DNA from: Vibrio parahaemolyticus
GTDB taxonomy: Bacteria; Pseudomonadota; Gammaproteobacteria; Enterobacterales; Vibrionaceae
Direction: 5' to 3'
NCBI RefSeq assembly: GCF_900460535.1
Contig: NZ_UHIL01000002.1
Coordinates: forward strand, 1,364,001 to 1,428,000
DNA length: 64,000 nt
The translations under genes were made by a program, and so were the position numbers. Shown in pieces: positions 18,776 through 27,683 of this stretch (its first letter is position 1; each line of letters begins with the position of its first letter). The notes below the pieces were generated by a model. It saw only the letters and a list, made by a program, of their open reading frames with translations, was not told the origin of the DNA and did not search any database.

Positions 18776-19465
18776 ATGGCGTTAACGGGTTACTCTTTGT
18801 CGCTTGTACAAGCTAGCTGGATGACGGTTCAGCTAGCCTTCACAAGCCTTTTAGTCGGTTTAATTCTGGCAGTGGTATTCGCCAGTGGTGAAATGTCTCG
18901 TCGCGTATTCGTGAAATGGCCTACAACGGCGTTTGTTACTGTGGTGCGTGGCTTGCCAGAAATCCTTGTCGTGTTGTTCATCTATTTTGGTTCGACTCAG
19001 GTTCTGTTTTTAATCACCGGAGACTTTATTGAGGTTAGCCCGTTTTTGTCTGGTGTGGTGGCGTTATCGTTGATCTTCGCTTCCTATGCTTCTCAAACTC
19101 TGCGCGGCGCATTAAAAGCCGTAGGCAGAGGGCAGAGAGAAGCTGCAAGCGCACTCGGTATCAGTCAGTTTCACGCGTTTGTGCGCATTGTGTTGCCACA
19201 AGCCGTGCGACATGCGCTTCCTGGTTTAACCAACCAATGGTTGGTTTTGCTAAAAGACACGGCGCTGGTTTCTTTGATTGGCGTGACGGATCTGCTGAAA
19301 CAAGCTCAGCTTACGTCGGCAGCAACGCACGAAGCGTTTACTTGGTATGCGACGGCAGCGGCGATTTACTTAGTGATCACGCTTATCACGCAGCGCGCGG
19401 TCAAAGTGATTGATAAGAAATTCTCAATCCAAGGCATGAGTATGGGGCAGGAGGCAAACGCATGA
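18776..19465 (+). CDS. artQ: Arginine ABC transporter permease
   Basis: An inner-membrane permease of the polar amino acid family, 229 residues with about five helices. The cytoplasmic EAA loop, [15 protein letters not shown], contacts the ATPase. [18 protein letters not shown] is characteristic of ArtQ and HisQ types. The stop overlaps the artM start by four bases (ATGA), so the two permeases are translationally coupled. Confidence 0.92.
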   Translation: MALTGYSLSLVQASWMTVQLAFTSLLVGLILAVVFASGEMSRRVFVKWPTTAFVTVVRGLPEILVVLFIYFGSTQVLFLITGDFIEVSPFLSGVVALSLIFASYASQTLRGALKAVGRGQREAASALGISQFHAFVRIVLPQAVRHALPGLTNQWLVLLKDTALVSLIGVTDLLKQAQLTSAATHEAFTWYATAAAIYLVITLITQRAVKVIDKKFSIQGMSMGQEANA

Positions 19466-20130
19466 ACGAACAACATGTATGGCAAATGCTGGATGGTTTA
19501 GGCACTAGCCTTCAATTAACGGCTGCGTCTTTGGCTGTCGGCTGTATTCTTGCACTATTGATGACCTTGACGTTGATTCTACGCACTCCGGGTTTGCACT
19601 GGGTAAGCCGTGGCATCATCACGCTGTTTACTGGGACACCGTTGCTGGTTCAGATTTTCTTGGTCTACTACGGCCCGGGTCAATTTGATGCAGTAAGAGA
19701 GAGTGTGCTGTGGACTTGGCTGAGCCAACCTTGGTTCTGTGCCATGTTAGCGTTGGCATTAAATACTGCCGCGTACAGTACTCAGCTTTTTAAAGGCGCG
19801 TTTAATGCGATTCCTTCAGGTCAATGGCAAGCGTGTCGTGCGCTGGGTATGAACAAAAGTGCCACGTTACGTGTGTTACTTCCTTATGCGATTCGCCGCG
19901 CGGTGCCTGCTTACTCAAACGAAGTGATTTTGGTGTTCAAAGGCACGTCTTTGGCAAGCACTATCACCATCATGGACTTGATGGGCTATGCGCAGCGCAT
20001 TAATGCTCAAACCTACGATACATTAATGGTCTTCGGTGTAGCAGGCGCGTTTTATCTGAGCGTGAATGGGATTCTGACGCTTATCTTCCGCCAAGTTGAG
20101 AAGAAAGCTCTGGCTTTTGAAGCCGTATAA
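19462..20130 (+). CDS. artM: Arginine ABC transporter permease
   Basis: The second permease of the arginine importer, 222 residues and about five helices. It carries the [18 protein letters not shown] segment and the EAA-like loop [17 protein letters not shown]. It pairs with ArtQ as a heterodimer; its start overlaps artQ. A terminator-like hairpin follows 47 bases after the stop, which makes it the last gene of the operon. Confidence 0.92.
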   Translation: MNEQHVWQMLDGLGTSLQLTAASLAVGCILALLMTLTLILRTPGLHWVSRGIITLFTGTPLLVQIFLVYYGPGQFDAVRESVLWTWLSQPWFCAMLALALNTAAYSTQLFKGAFNAIPSGQWQACRALGMNKSATLRVLLPYAIRRAVPAYSNEVILVFKGTSLASTITIMDLMGYAQRINAQTYDTLMVFGVAGAFYLSVNGILTLIFRQVEKKALAFEAV

Positions 20131-20177
20131 ATACCAAACCATTGTTGATTTAAGTTCATCACATCTTCAATTTCACC

Positions 20178-20216
20178 ATGCCTCTGCGACTGACTCTCTG
20201 GTAGGGGCATTTTTTA
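20178..20216 (+). terminator. Probable art operon terminator
   Basis: ATGCCTCT (20178-20185) and AGGGGCAT (20203-20210) form an 8-base-pair stem with one wobble pair and a 17-base loop, followed by TTTTTA. Confidence 0.65.
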
Positions 20217-20300
20217 TTTCTCTTCTCTTGTTTTACCCGGAAGTGTAAAACTGCGCATCTTTCACCAAACTTAAGTGAGTAGATTTTTCTGGGTAGTCAC

Positions 20301-20873
20301 ATGGAACGACGTCATTTTCTTGCGCTATGGACATTGATGTTTGCGCCATTTCTTAAAGCGGAAAGCTCGATGCGTCCGACGCCTTCTCAGACCGAAGGGC
20401 CATTTTATCCCGTGGTGAAGATTCCACTTCGCCAAAATTTAGTATTGAAACCGGATACTTTGATCGGAGAGGTGATAACGTTGCAAGGTAAAGTGTTGGA
20501 TGTGTTTGGTCGTCCTATCTCTGGCGTAAAAATAGAAATTTGGCAGTGTGATGGCCAAGGAATTTATGAACATCCGAATCAACCCAGCCAAAACAAGTTT
20601 GACCCAAGTTTTTCAGGTTTTGGCGCGACAGTAACTGAAGAAGATGGACGCTATTTTTTTCAAACGTTGTTTCCTGTCCCATACAGCTCAAGACCTCCTC
20701 ACATTCACATCAAACTGTGGCGTGGCGACCACGAATTGTTGACCACCCAACTCTATTTGAAAGGACAGACGAGCAACGAATGGTGGGGTGGTAAAGCTCG
20801 TGACCATTTACAGTTTGAGCCGGTAAATATTGATGGGCGAATAGTCGGAACGTTCGATTTCGTGATTGCTTAA
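20301..20873 (+). CDS. Intradiol ring-cleavage dioxygenase-like protein, probably exported
   Basis: A 190-residue relative of protocatechuate 3,4-dioxygenase and catechol 1,2-dioxygenase, non-heme Fe(III) enzymes that open catechol rings. All four expected iron ligands can be placed: Tyr89 (QGIYEHP), Tyr128 (PVPYSSR), His134 and His136 (PPHIHIK), with Arg131 beside them. The N-terminus MERRHFLALW followed by a hydrophobic stretch looks like a twin-arginine signal, with likely processing after about residue 20, so it may act outside the cytoplasm, unlike classic beta-ketoadipate enzymes. A divergent LysR regulator does not adjoin it: LysR is convergent from the right. The substrate is unknown. 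Confidence 0.8.
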   Translation: MERRHFLALWTLMFAPFLKAESSMRPTPSQTEGPFYPVVKIPLRQNLVLKPDTLIGEVITLQGKVLDVFGRPISGVKIEIWQCDGQGIYEHPNQPSQNKFDPSFSGFGATVTEEDGRYFFQTLFPVPYSSRPPHIHIKLWRGDHELLTTQLYLKGQTSNEWWGGKARDHLQFEPVNIDGRIVGTFDFVIA

Positions 20874-20888
20874 TCTGTTTGATGTTCG

Positions 20889-21722
20889 CTAGCAAGGCAT
20901 CAACTCAGCCAGTTGCGACAAGCATTCTTTGTCTAGTATGGGATGAGGTTCGACACCAGTCACCAAAACAATATCCACCGACGGTAGTGGAGGTAGATCT
21001 TCTAAGATCTTCAGATCATCTGTGACACTGATTCTTCCCATCGCGCCAATCGCCATGCCAGAGCGAACAATGGCTCGCTGCGCAGAAGAGGTGTTACAGC
21101 AAGCTAAGAGTTGATATGGCGTTCCTCTTTTGGTCAGCGCATTAATAGCGGCGGCGTGGTATTTACAATCGGTTTGAAATAGCGCGAGAGGGACTGGCTG
21201 TGATTCGTCGATAGCGAAATCGGGGTGACTGATCCACACGCCCCTATCACTTGCGAGCCAGTATCCTTCTTCGCTATCGGGTGCACGAGTCACGATGGCG
21301 GCGTCTAATTTGCCTTCATCTAGCCATTCACGGAGCGTCACGCTTGGCTCACTGTACACCTGGATAGAGCAGGTCGGTTCGGTTTGCTGCAATACGCGGA
21401 TGACTTTAGGCAGCAGACTATCGTTATAGTCTTCTGGACATCCTAAACGCAGTGGGCGTTTGTTTTCGTAGCGTTTTACTTGCTTGACTGCTTGATTGTG
21501 CAAACTTACGAGTTGCTCTGCATGTGCTCGAAGTGACATACCCGCTTCGCTCAGTACAAGGTTGCGACCTTCCTTTTCGAATAAGCTGACATGGAGTTCA
21601 TCTTCAAGCTTTCGCATTTGAGCACTAAACGCGGATTGGGTGCGATTGATTTGTTTTGCAGCACGAGTGAAGCTGCCTGTTTCAACAAACGCAAGAAAGC
21701 TGCGCAGCGCGTCAATATCCAT
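20889..21722 (-). CDS. LysR-family transcriptional regulator
   Basis: A 277-residue LysR-type regulator. The start MDIDALRSFLAFV at 21722 was chosen because the helix-turn-helix (ETGSFTRAAKQINRTQSAFS) then lies at the usual distance; a longer frame to 21791 adds an atypical N-terminus. The C-terminal two-thirds is the substrate-binding-like effector domain. It converges on the dioxygenase gene (15 bases between stops) and diverges from a GST gene (128 bases), so the GST is its more likely target. The inducer is unknown. Confidence 0.88.
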   Translation of the reverse strand: MDIDALRSFLAFVETGSFTRAAKQINRTQSAFSAQMRKLEDELHVSLFEKEGRNLVLSEAGMSLRAHAEQLVSLHNQAVKQVKRYENKRPLRLGCPEDYNDSLLPKVIRVLQQTEPTCSIQVYSEPSVTLREWLDEGKLDAAIVTRAPDSEEGYWLASDRGVWISHPDFAIDESQPVPLALFQTDCKYHAAAINALTKRGTPYQLLACCNTSSAQRAIVRSGMAIGAMGRISVTDDLKILEDLPPLPSVDIVLVTGVEPHPILDKECLSQLAELMPC

Positions 21723-21850
21723 ATTCTTTTCTATCCATCGTTTTTGTTGAAGTATCCCATCAAAACTATCCGTTAGTTTGAAATAAAACAATCAGATATT
21801 GTGATTTCACGCTTTAATTAATAACAACACCATTTGGCATGGAGGCAACA

Positions 21851-22498
21851 ATGCAACTCTTTATCGGGAATCAAAACTACTCAAGTTGGTCATTGCGAGC
21901 GTGGCTCATTTTTTCTCAATACGATGTAAAAGTGGATGTGACTAAGCTAACGCTGTTTACTGAAGACTTCTACGACAAGCTGGCAAGCGTAACACCAACG
22001 GCCAAAGTGCCAACATTGGTTGATGGCGAAGTCACGGTTTGGGATTCCTTAGCGATTTTGGAATATGTGAACGAGCAGTACCTACAGGGAAAGGCGTGGC
22101 CGAGCCATGTAGCGGACAAAGCGAAAGCGCGCGCGATTTCGGCTGAAATGCATTCGGGCTTTTTTGATTTGAGAAACGAGTTACCGATGAACTGTCGCGC
22201 ACGTCGAAAAGTAGATCTGAGCGATGGAGCACTAAAGGATATTGCACGCATAGACGCAATTTGGTCTGAGCAAATGGCAAAGTTCCCAGACGCTTTTTTG
22301 TTTGGAGAGTGGTCGATTGCCGATGCTATGTATGCACCGGTTGCGTTGCGCTTTGAAACTTATGGCATTGAATTGTCCCAAGACGCTAAAGCTTACCAGC
22401 AAAAAGTGCTAGCAAGCCAAGCGGTACAAAAGTGGCTAGCGGAAGCAAGTCAAGAAACAGATATTGTGGAAGAAGATGAAGCAGGAGTAGAGGTTTAA
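21851..22498 (+). CDS. Glutathione S-transferase family protein
   Basis: A 215-residue GST with the N-terminal thioredoxin-fold domain (IGNQNYSSWSLRAW, whose serine is the likely catalytic residue; TAKVPTLVDG; VWDSLAILEYV binding glutathione) and an all-helical C-terminal domain. The start at 21851 is set by GGAGG at 21841-21845; an in-frame ATG at 21839 lies just before that ribosome site and is unlikely. It is divergent from the LysR gene. The electrophile it handles is unknown. Confidence 0.88.
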   Translation: MQLFIGNQNYSSWSLRAWLIFSQYDVKVDVTKLTLFTEDFYDKLASVTPTAKVPTLVDGEVTVWDSLAILEYVNEQYLQGKAWPSHVADKAKARAISAEMHSGFFDLRNELPMNCRARRKVDLSDGALKDIARIDAIWSEQMAKFPDAFLFGEWSIADAMYAPVALRFETYGIELSQDAKAYQQKVLASQAVQKWLAEASQETDIVEEDEAGVEV

Positions 22499-22529
22499 GT
22501 CCTCGATTTTGTTTCACCCTTGAAAGACA

Positions 22530-22559
22530 GAGCATGATAGACACGGTGCTATCATGCTC
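22530..22559. terminator. Hairpin between convergent GST and ETF-QO genes
   Basis: GAGCATGATAG and CTATCATGCTC form a perfect 11-base-pair stem with an 8-base loop, placed between two convergent stop codons. T-runs are poor on both strands, so it is a likely but non-canonical bidirectional terminator. Confidence 0.6.
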
Positions 22560-22565
22560 CATTGA

Positions 22566-24227
22566 CTACATACTCTGATAATTAGGCCCGCCACCGCCTT
22601 CAGGCGTCTTCCACGTAATGTTTTGTGACGGATCTTTTATATCGCACGTTTTACAATGTACGCAGTTCGCGGCGTTGATTTGAAACTTCACTTTCCCATC
22701 AATTTCGACCACTTCGTAAACCCCGGCAGGGCAGTAACGCTGGCTTGGCTCATCAAACAACCCGAGGTGCACATCGATGGGGATATGAGGATAAGTCAAA
22801 ACAAGATGGCACGGTTGGTTTTCTTCATGTTGTGTGCCGGATAAAAACACCGAAGATGGTTTATCAAAGCTGATTTCTCCATCCGGTTTTGGATACTCAA
22901 TCGGCGGGCATTCATTTTGGGGTTTTAACTGTTCGTGATCGTGGGAATGGTCTTTCACTGTCCACGGTATTGGCTTTTTAATCAGAGGAAGCCACAAGTT
23001 GTGCTCGAAGGTAGAAAGAGCTCCGCCAAACAGGCTACCGAACTTATGCAGGTTCGCTCCAAAGTTACGCGTTTCGGCGAGTTCATCGTACAGCCAAGAG
23101 GCTTCAAATCGCGTTTGATAATCAGGTTCACACCTTGAGTCTTGTAATGCTTGATGAATGGCTTCTGCTGCTAGTAAGCCTGATTTCATCGCGGTGTGGC
23201 TGCCTTTTATCTTCGCAACGTTAAGTGTTCCTGCATCACAGCCAATTAATAAACCGCCGGGGAATTGTTGTTTCGGTAAAGAAGATAACCCACCTTTTGC
23301 GATGGCTCTTGCGCCATAAGCGATACGCTGTGACCCTTTTAGGTATTGTTTGATTGCAGGGTGGTGTTTAAAGCGCTGAAACTCATCGAATGGGCTCAAG
23401 TGGGGATTGCGATAGTTAAGATCGACAATCAACCCAACCGCAATTTGGCGGTTTTCCATGTGATAGAGGAATCCACCACCAGTTGTGTTGGTTTCGCTCA
23501 ATGGCCAACCGGCGGAGTGGATGACGTTGCCAGTAAAATCTTTCGCATCAGCCGGCAGCTCCCAAATCTCTTTCAAGCCTAATGCGTAATGCTGAGGTTG
23601 TTTGCCCGCATCCAAATCGAAATGACGAATGAGCTCTTTTCCTAAATGCCCACGGCACCCTTCAGCAAACAGCGTGCATTTGGCTTTAAGTTCAATGCCC
23701 GGTTCGAAATTGGCTTTCTCTTGTCCGTTTTTATCCAGCCCCATATCGCTGGTGGTGATACTAGTAACGGCACCTGATTCATCGTAGTTAATGCTCGCAG
23801 CGGCAAAACCAGGAAAAACTTCAACGCCAAGTTGCTCAGCTTGAGTAGCAAGCCAGCGACAAAGATTAGCAAGGCTAATAACGTGATTGCTTTCGTCATT
23901 ATGCATGGGTTTAGGCGTGAGGAAGTGGGGCACACGTATATGATTAAGCTCCGTTGTTAGATAGAGAAAATCATCATGTTGAACGGGGGCAGAAACGGGT
24001 GGTCCCATTTCCTTCCAATTTGGGAAGAGCTCATCTAAGGCGCGAGTTTCAAACACCGCGCCAGATAATATATGTGCGCCGACCTCAGAGCCTTTTTCTA
24101 CCACACAAATTGACAGCGCTTCGCCTTCACGATCTTGGTTCAACTGTGCTAATCGACATGCCGCACTTAACCCCGCAGGGCCAGCTCCGACGATCACCAC
24201 ATCAAACTCCATGCATTCACGTTCCAT
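22566..24227 (-). CDS. Electron transfer flavoprotein-ubiquinone oxidoreductase
   Basis: A membrane-associated enzyme that takes electrons from reduced ETF and passes them to ubiquinone. The 553-residue protein begins with an FAD Rossmann motif (VVIVGAGPAGLSAACRL) and ends with a ferredoxin-like domain holding the 4Fe-4S cysteines (YCPAGVYEV; NCVHCKTCDIKDPSQNI). The start at 24227 is supported by AAGGAAG seven bases upstream; a second ATG five codons in (MEFDVV) lacks one. ETF alpha and beta genes are not in this window. It links the acyl-CoA dehydrogenase of region 1 to the quinone pool. The LiuR-type site in its promoter suggests coordinated control. Confidence 0.95.
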   Translation of the reverse strand: MERECMEFDVVIVGAGPAGLSAACRLAQLNQDREGEALSICVVEKGSEVGAHILSGAVFETRALDELFPNWKEMGPPVSAPVQHDDFLYLTTELNHIRVPHFLTPKPMHNDESNHVISLANLCRWLATQAEQLGVEVFPGFAAASINYDESGAVTSITTSDMGLDKNGQEKANFEPGIELKAKCTLFAEGCRGHLGKELIRHFDLDAGKQPQHYALGLKEIWELPADAKDFTGNVIHSAGWPLSETNTTGGGFLYHMENRQIAVGLIVDLNYRNPHLSPFDEFQRFKHHPAIKQYLKGSQRIAYGARAIAKGGLSSLPKQQFPGGLLIGCDAGTLNVAKIKGSHTAMKSGLLAAEAIHQALQDSRCEPDYQTRFEASWLYDELAETRNFGANLHKFGSLFGGALSTFEHNLWLPLIKKPIPWTVKDHSHDHEQLKPQNECPPIEYPKPDGEISFDKPSSVFLSGTQHEENQPCHLVLTYPHIPIDVHLGLFDEPSQRYCPAGVYEVVEIDGKVKFQINAANCVHCKTCDIKDPSQNITWKTPEGGGGPNYQSM

Positions 24228-24284
24228 TTTTGTGCTTCCTTTTTATTTTCGTCATCTGGGTGACATTTTTCGTTTATATAGAAA

Positions 24285-24312
24285 ACTATAGCTCAGTTAA
24301 CGTAAACGTGAA
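24285..24312 (-). promoter_or_regulatory. ETF-QO promoter overlapped by a LiuR-type palindrome
   Basis: On the minus strand TTCACG (24312-24307) and TATAGT (24290-24285) make a -35/-10 pair with a 16-base spacer. GTTAACGTAAACGTGAA (24296-24312) covers the -35 and half of the spacer. Its 15-base core matches the site in front of the valine operon at all but two positions. Confidence 0.6.
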
Positions 24313-24427
24313 TTCGATGAGAGGTGGTCAGGGTTTTGAAATATGAAAGAGTGACATGAGTATGAAAATCAAACCGTTAGTGATGATTGTATCTGTTCGG
24401 TTGGTGGGTTTGAATTAGTGCGTAACG

Positions 24428-24455
24428 CAAAAAAGGCTTCCATTTAGGAAGCCTT
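24428..24455 (-). terminator. Terminator of the bkd operon
   Basis: Read on the minus strand, AAGGCTTCC-TAAAT-GGAAGCCTT is followed by TTTT. The 9-base-pair stem lies a few bases after the E2 stop codon and separates the operon from ETF-QO. Confidence 0.9.
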
Positions 24456-24461
24456 ATGTCG

Positions 24462-25616
24462 TTATGACTTAGTTACACTTGGCCTTTGCAGATGTTCTGC
24501 AAGCACCTTGGTAAAGCGCGCGGCTTCACCGCCAGTACAAGCTCTGTGGTCAAAGGTAATGGACAACGGCATCGCTTTTACGGCCACGGCTTGACCGTTA
24601 CGGATCACGACTCGGTCCACAATTCGTCCTGCACCGACAATCGCGACTTGCGGTGGTGAAACCACTGGTGTTGCGAAAATGCCGCCAATGGCCCCAAAGT
24701 TGGACAAAGTAATGGTTGCGTGTTGTAAGTCTTCTCTGCTGATCTTTCTATCTCGGATTCCTTTGACGGTTTGATCGAGCCAGCGACGAACGTCTTGCGG
24801 TTCATACTCATCCGCGTGGCGAAGCACGGGGACATACAGTCCGTGACGGCTATCCACCGCTACGCCAAGATTGACGGTAGGATGAACACAGCGCGTCATG
24901 GTTTCGGCATCGAACCAAGCGTTGAGAGCTGGCTCTTGTTGGCAAGCGTAAACGATAGCTTGCACCAAACGAATGCTGATGTCCTCGTTTGGCAACCAAT
25001 CTTCCAATAACGCTTCTTCGGTAATGGTCACCGCTGCGACATTTTGATGCGATTCTGCCATGGTCGAGACCATCGTACGTCGCGCTCCTTTGAGCACTTC
25101 AGTGCCAGGAACTTGTTTGCCTGCTTCTTCGTAAACATCGGCATCGACGATCAAACCGCTTGGTCCGCTACCGACCATCGTTTTCAAATCTACGCCTAGC
25201 TTTTTCGCTAGCAAACGCGCGGAAGGTAAAGCGGTGATGAGTTTGTCTGTTGATTTGTTGTGGCTGCCGCCCACCCAAAAATCATCAACATTTACGTTAT
25301 GAGATTGGTGAGATACGGTGCCAACAACGGTTGCGGCATCGGCGGTTTGTCGTTTTTCCGCAGAGACAGTGTTTTCTGCGCCACTTTCGTCGATTTCTAG
25401 AAGTAGGGCGCCAATATTAATTACGTCGCCTTCTTCACCATGGCGGCTGACAATTCTGCCTGCGTACGGAGCAGGAACGTCTACGGTTGCTTTCGCCGTC
25501 TCAACAGTGAGGATCACTTGGTCTAGTTTGACCATGTCGCCCACATTGACATGCCATTTTACAATTTCTGACTCAGCGAGACCTTCGCCGAGATCGGGTA
25601 AGTTAAACGTCTTCAT
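24462..25616 (-). CDS. bkdB: Branched-chain 2-oxoacid dehydrogenase E2 (dihydrolipoyl acyltransferase)
   Basis: The E2 core transfers acyl groups from E1 to CoA through lipoyl-lysine. The 384-residue protein has one lipoyl domain (about 1-76, Lys42 in TVETAKATVDV), an E3/E1-binding domain (PSARLLAKKLGVDL, about 127-160) and the catalytic domain. The catalytic His is retained in FDHRACTGGEAARF (His357), but the Asp of the usual HxxxDG motif is Thr. The ATG at 25616 is preferred (GGAGG upstream; ATGA overlap with E1-beta) over a TTG two codons earlier. E3 must come from elsewhere. A branched-chain substrate is inferred from the catabolic neighbours; acetoin dehydrogenase is an alternative. Confidence 0.85.
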   Translation of the reverse strand: MKTFNLPDLGEGLAESEIVKWHVNVGDMVKLDQVILTVETAKATVDVPAPYAGRIVSRHGEEGDVINIGALLLEIDESGAENTVSAEKRQTADAATVVGTVSHQSHNVNVDDFWVGGSHNKSTDKLITALPSARLLAKKLGVDLKTMVGSGPSGLIVDADVYEEAGKQVPGTEVLKGARRTMVSTMAESHQNVAAVTITEEALLEDWLPNEDISIRLVQAIVYACQQEPALNAWFDAETMTRCVHPTVNLGVAVDSRHGLYVPVLRHADEYEPQDVRRWLDQTVKGIRDRKISREDLQHATITLSNFGAIGGIFATPVVSPPQVAIVGAGRIVDRVVIRNGQAVAVKAMPLSITFDHRACTGGEAARFTKVLAEHLQRPSVTKS

Positions 25617-26596
25617 TTCCAATCCTCCACGAGCTCGCGCGCTGCGATCACAATGTCTTCTTCCTGAACCATGAAATAATCTTCGTTACGGTAATAAGGC
25701 ATAATGGTATCCATACCTGTGACTCGTTTAGGTGGCGCTTTTAGCAAGCACATCGCGTGCTCGGCGGTTCGAGCCAGCAGCTCAGAACCCACACCACACG
25801 TTTTACTGGCTTCATGTACAACCAGCAGGCGTCCGGTTTTCTCTAGTGAACGGAAAATCGTCGCGGTATCAATCGGCTTAATACTTGCCAGATCAATGAC
25901 TTCGACTTCGATCCCTTGGCTTGATAGGGTTTGCGCAGCTTGGAGAGATTCAACAACACATGCTCCCCATGTCACGAGCGTAATATCTCGGCCTTTGCGC
26001 AGCGTAAAACAAGTGTCTAACGGCAATGCTTCCCCGTTATCAATCACTTCGGATTTAACGGTTCGATAGATGCGTTTGGGTTCAAAGAACATCACTGGAT
26101 CGTTACTGCGAATGGCAGCAAGCAGCAAACCGTAAGCACGCTGAGGGGAAGATGGAATCACCACTTTAAAGCCTGAGGTATGTGCAAACAGTGCTTCAAT
26201 GCTTTCTGAGTGGTGTTCCGGCGCGTGAATGCCGCCACCAAAAGGCGCGCGGAATACAGCCGGACAAGTGAGGCGTCCACGAGTACGGTTACGCATCCTG
26301 GCCGCGTGACACATTAGGTGCTCCATAGCCGGGAAGACGAAACCTTGGAACTGAAATTCTGCAACAGGGCGTAAACCTTGAGTTGCCATGCCCACTGCAA
26401 CGCCGCCGATTAAGGCTTCTGCAAGCGGAGTATCGATGACGCGTTTTAGTCCATACTTTTGTTTGAGCCCGACGGTTGCGCGGAATACGCCGCCGTTATC
26501 ACCCACGTCTTCGCCAAGTACGACGACGTTTGGATCGTGTTCCATTTCATGATGCAGAGCGAGGTTTACTGCTTCAACTAACGTAAGTTCAGCCAT
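25613..26596 (-). CDS. bkdA2: Branched-chain 2-oxoacid dehydrogenase E1 beta subunit
   Basis: A 327-residue transketolase-like subunit that completes the thiamine diphosphate site with E1 alpha. Typical segments are VVVLGEDVGDNGGVFRATVG near the N-terminus, DTPLAEALIGGVAVGMA, and LVVHEASKTCGVGSELLA in the C-terminal domain. AAGGAGG precedes the start. It overlaps E1 alpha by eight bases and E2 by four, so all three are one translation unit. Confidence 0.88.
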   Translation of the reverse strand: MAELTLVEAVNLALHHEMEHDPNVVVLGEDVGDNGGVFRATVGLKQKYGLKRVIDTPLAEALIGGVAVGMATQGLRPVAEFQFQGFVFPAMEHLMCHAARMRNRTRGRLTCPAVFRAPFGGGIHAPEHHSESIEALFAHTSGFKVVIPSSPQRAYGLLLAAIRSNDPVMFFEPKRIYRTVKSEVIDNGEALPLDTCFTLRKGRDITLVTWGACVVESLQAAQTLSSQGIEVEVIDLASIKPIDTATIFRSLEKTGRLLVVHEASKTCGVGSELLARTAEHAMCLLKAPPKRVTGMDTIMPYYRNEDYFMVQEEDIVIAARELVEDWK

Positions 26597-27683
26597 GTTT
26601 GCCTCCTTGCATTCGCATTGCTTTATTGATCAATTCATCGCGTTGAGCGTGAAGCTCTTGAGGAAGCGATTCGTAGAGGTAATCGAATCCAGTTTCAGGC
26701 GCTTGTTGAGGCAAGTTTAGGTAGCGTTCAACCGCGAGCTCGACTTGTTCCTTGCAGTCGCTTTGCCATTGTTGCTCTTGTTCATCGCTCCAAGCACCTT
26801 GATTGATCAAAAAGGTTTTTAGTCGGCTCACGGGCTCGAATTGCCATGCGGTTTGCACGTCATCTGCATTACGATAACGCGTCGCATCGTCGGCGGTGGT
26901 GTGGTCACTTAGGCGATAACTTACCGCTTCGATCAGTGTCGCCCCTTTGCCTTTTCGTGCTCGCTCTAATGCGGTCATGGTAGCGTCATACATAGCAACA
27001 ACGTCGTTGCCATCGACGGTAATCCCTGGAATGCCAGCGCCTTTTGCTTTTTCAGAAAGAAACTCCGCCGCGCATTGCAAACTGCGTGGTACAGAAATCG
27101 CCCATTGGTTGTTATTCACCACAAAAACCAACGGAATGTTCCATGTCCCTGCGCAGTTGATGGATTCGAGAAAATCTCCTTTGGATGTCCCACCGTCGCC
27201 ACACATGACCAGAGCCGCTTCGTGATTGCCTTGAATTTTCAACGCAGAAGCAACGCCGACCGCATGTGTACATTGTGTTGCGATTGGGACACAAAATGGC
27301 AAGTCTCGGCTTGGGATAGGGCTGCCTTCTGGCGCAAAGTCACTGCCGCGCTCATCGCCGCCCCAATATTGAAGGTTTTTTTCCATACCAATGTCACGAC
27401 ACCACATCGCAGGCATATCGCGATAATAAGGGACAAAGACGTCATCGGTTTTTAATGCCCGTCCTACCGCTATACCAATGGCTTCTGAGCCAAGGTGTGA
27501 AGGGTAGGTACCTAGCTTACCTGTTCGTTGCAACGCAACGGCTTTCTGATCGTAGGTGCGAGTTAATACCATGTCGCGGTAAAACCCGACCAAAGTTTCA
27601 ATGTCAGCCCAGTTGGGTAGTTGGCCGACTAGGTTCCCATCATGGTCGATAAACCGATGCATGGGTAACGCCTGAACGTTCAT
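26589..27683 (-). CDS. bkdA1: Branched-chain 2-oxoacid dehydrogenase E1 alpha subunit
   Basis: A 364-residue thiamine-dependent subunit that decarboxylates branched 2-oxoacids. The ThDP motif runs from CGDGGTSKGDF to VVNNNQWAIS, and the phosphorylation-loop equivalent is YRLSDHTTADDATRY. The start MNVQALPMHRFID at 27683 has AAGGAG six bases upstream; a longer frame reaching 27731 lacks support. It is the first gene of the minus-strand operon. Confidence 0.88.
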   Translation of the reverse strand: MNVQALPMHRFIDHDGNLVGQLPNWADIETLVGFYRDMVLTRTYDQKAVALQRTGKLGTYPSHLGSEAIGIAVGRALKTDDVFVPYYRDMPAMWCRDIGMEKNLQYWGGDERGSDFAPEGSPIPSRDLPFCVPIATQCTHAVGVASALKIQGNHEAALVMCGDGGTSKGDFLESINCAGTWNIPLVFVVNNNQWAISVPRSLQCAAEFLSEKAKGAGIPGITVDGNDVVAMYDATMTALERARKGKGATLIEAVSYRLSDHTTADDATRYRNADDVQTAWQFEPVSRLKTFLINQGAWSDEQEQQWQSDCKEQVELAVERYLNLPQQAPETGFDYLYESLPQELHAQRDELINKAMRMQGGKHG

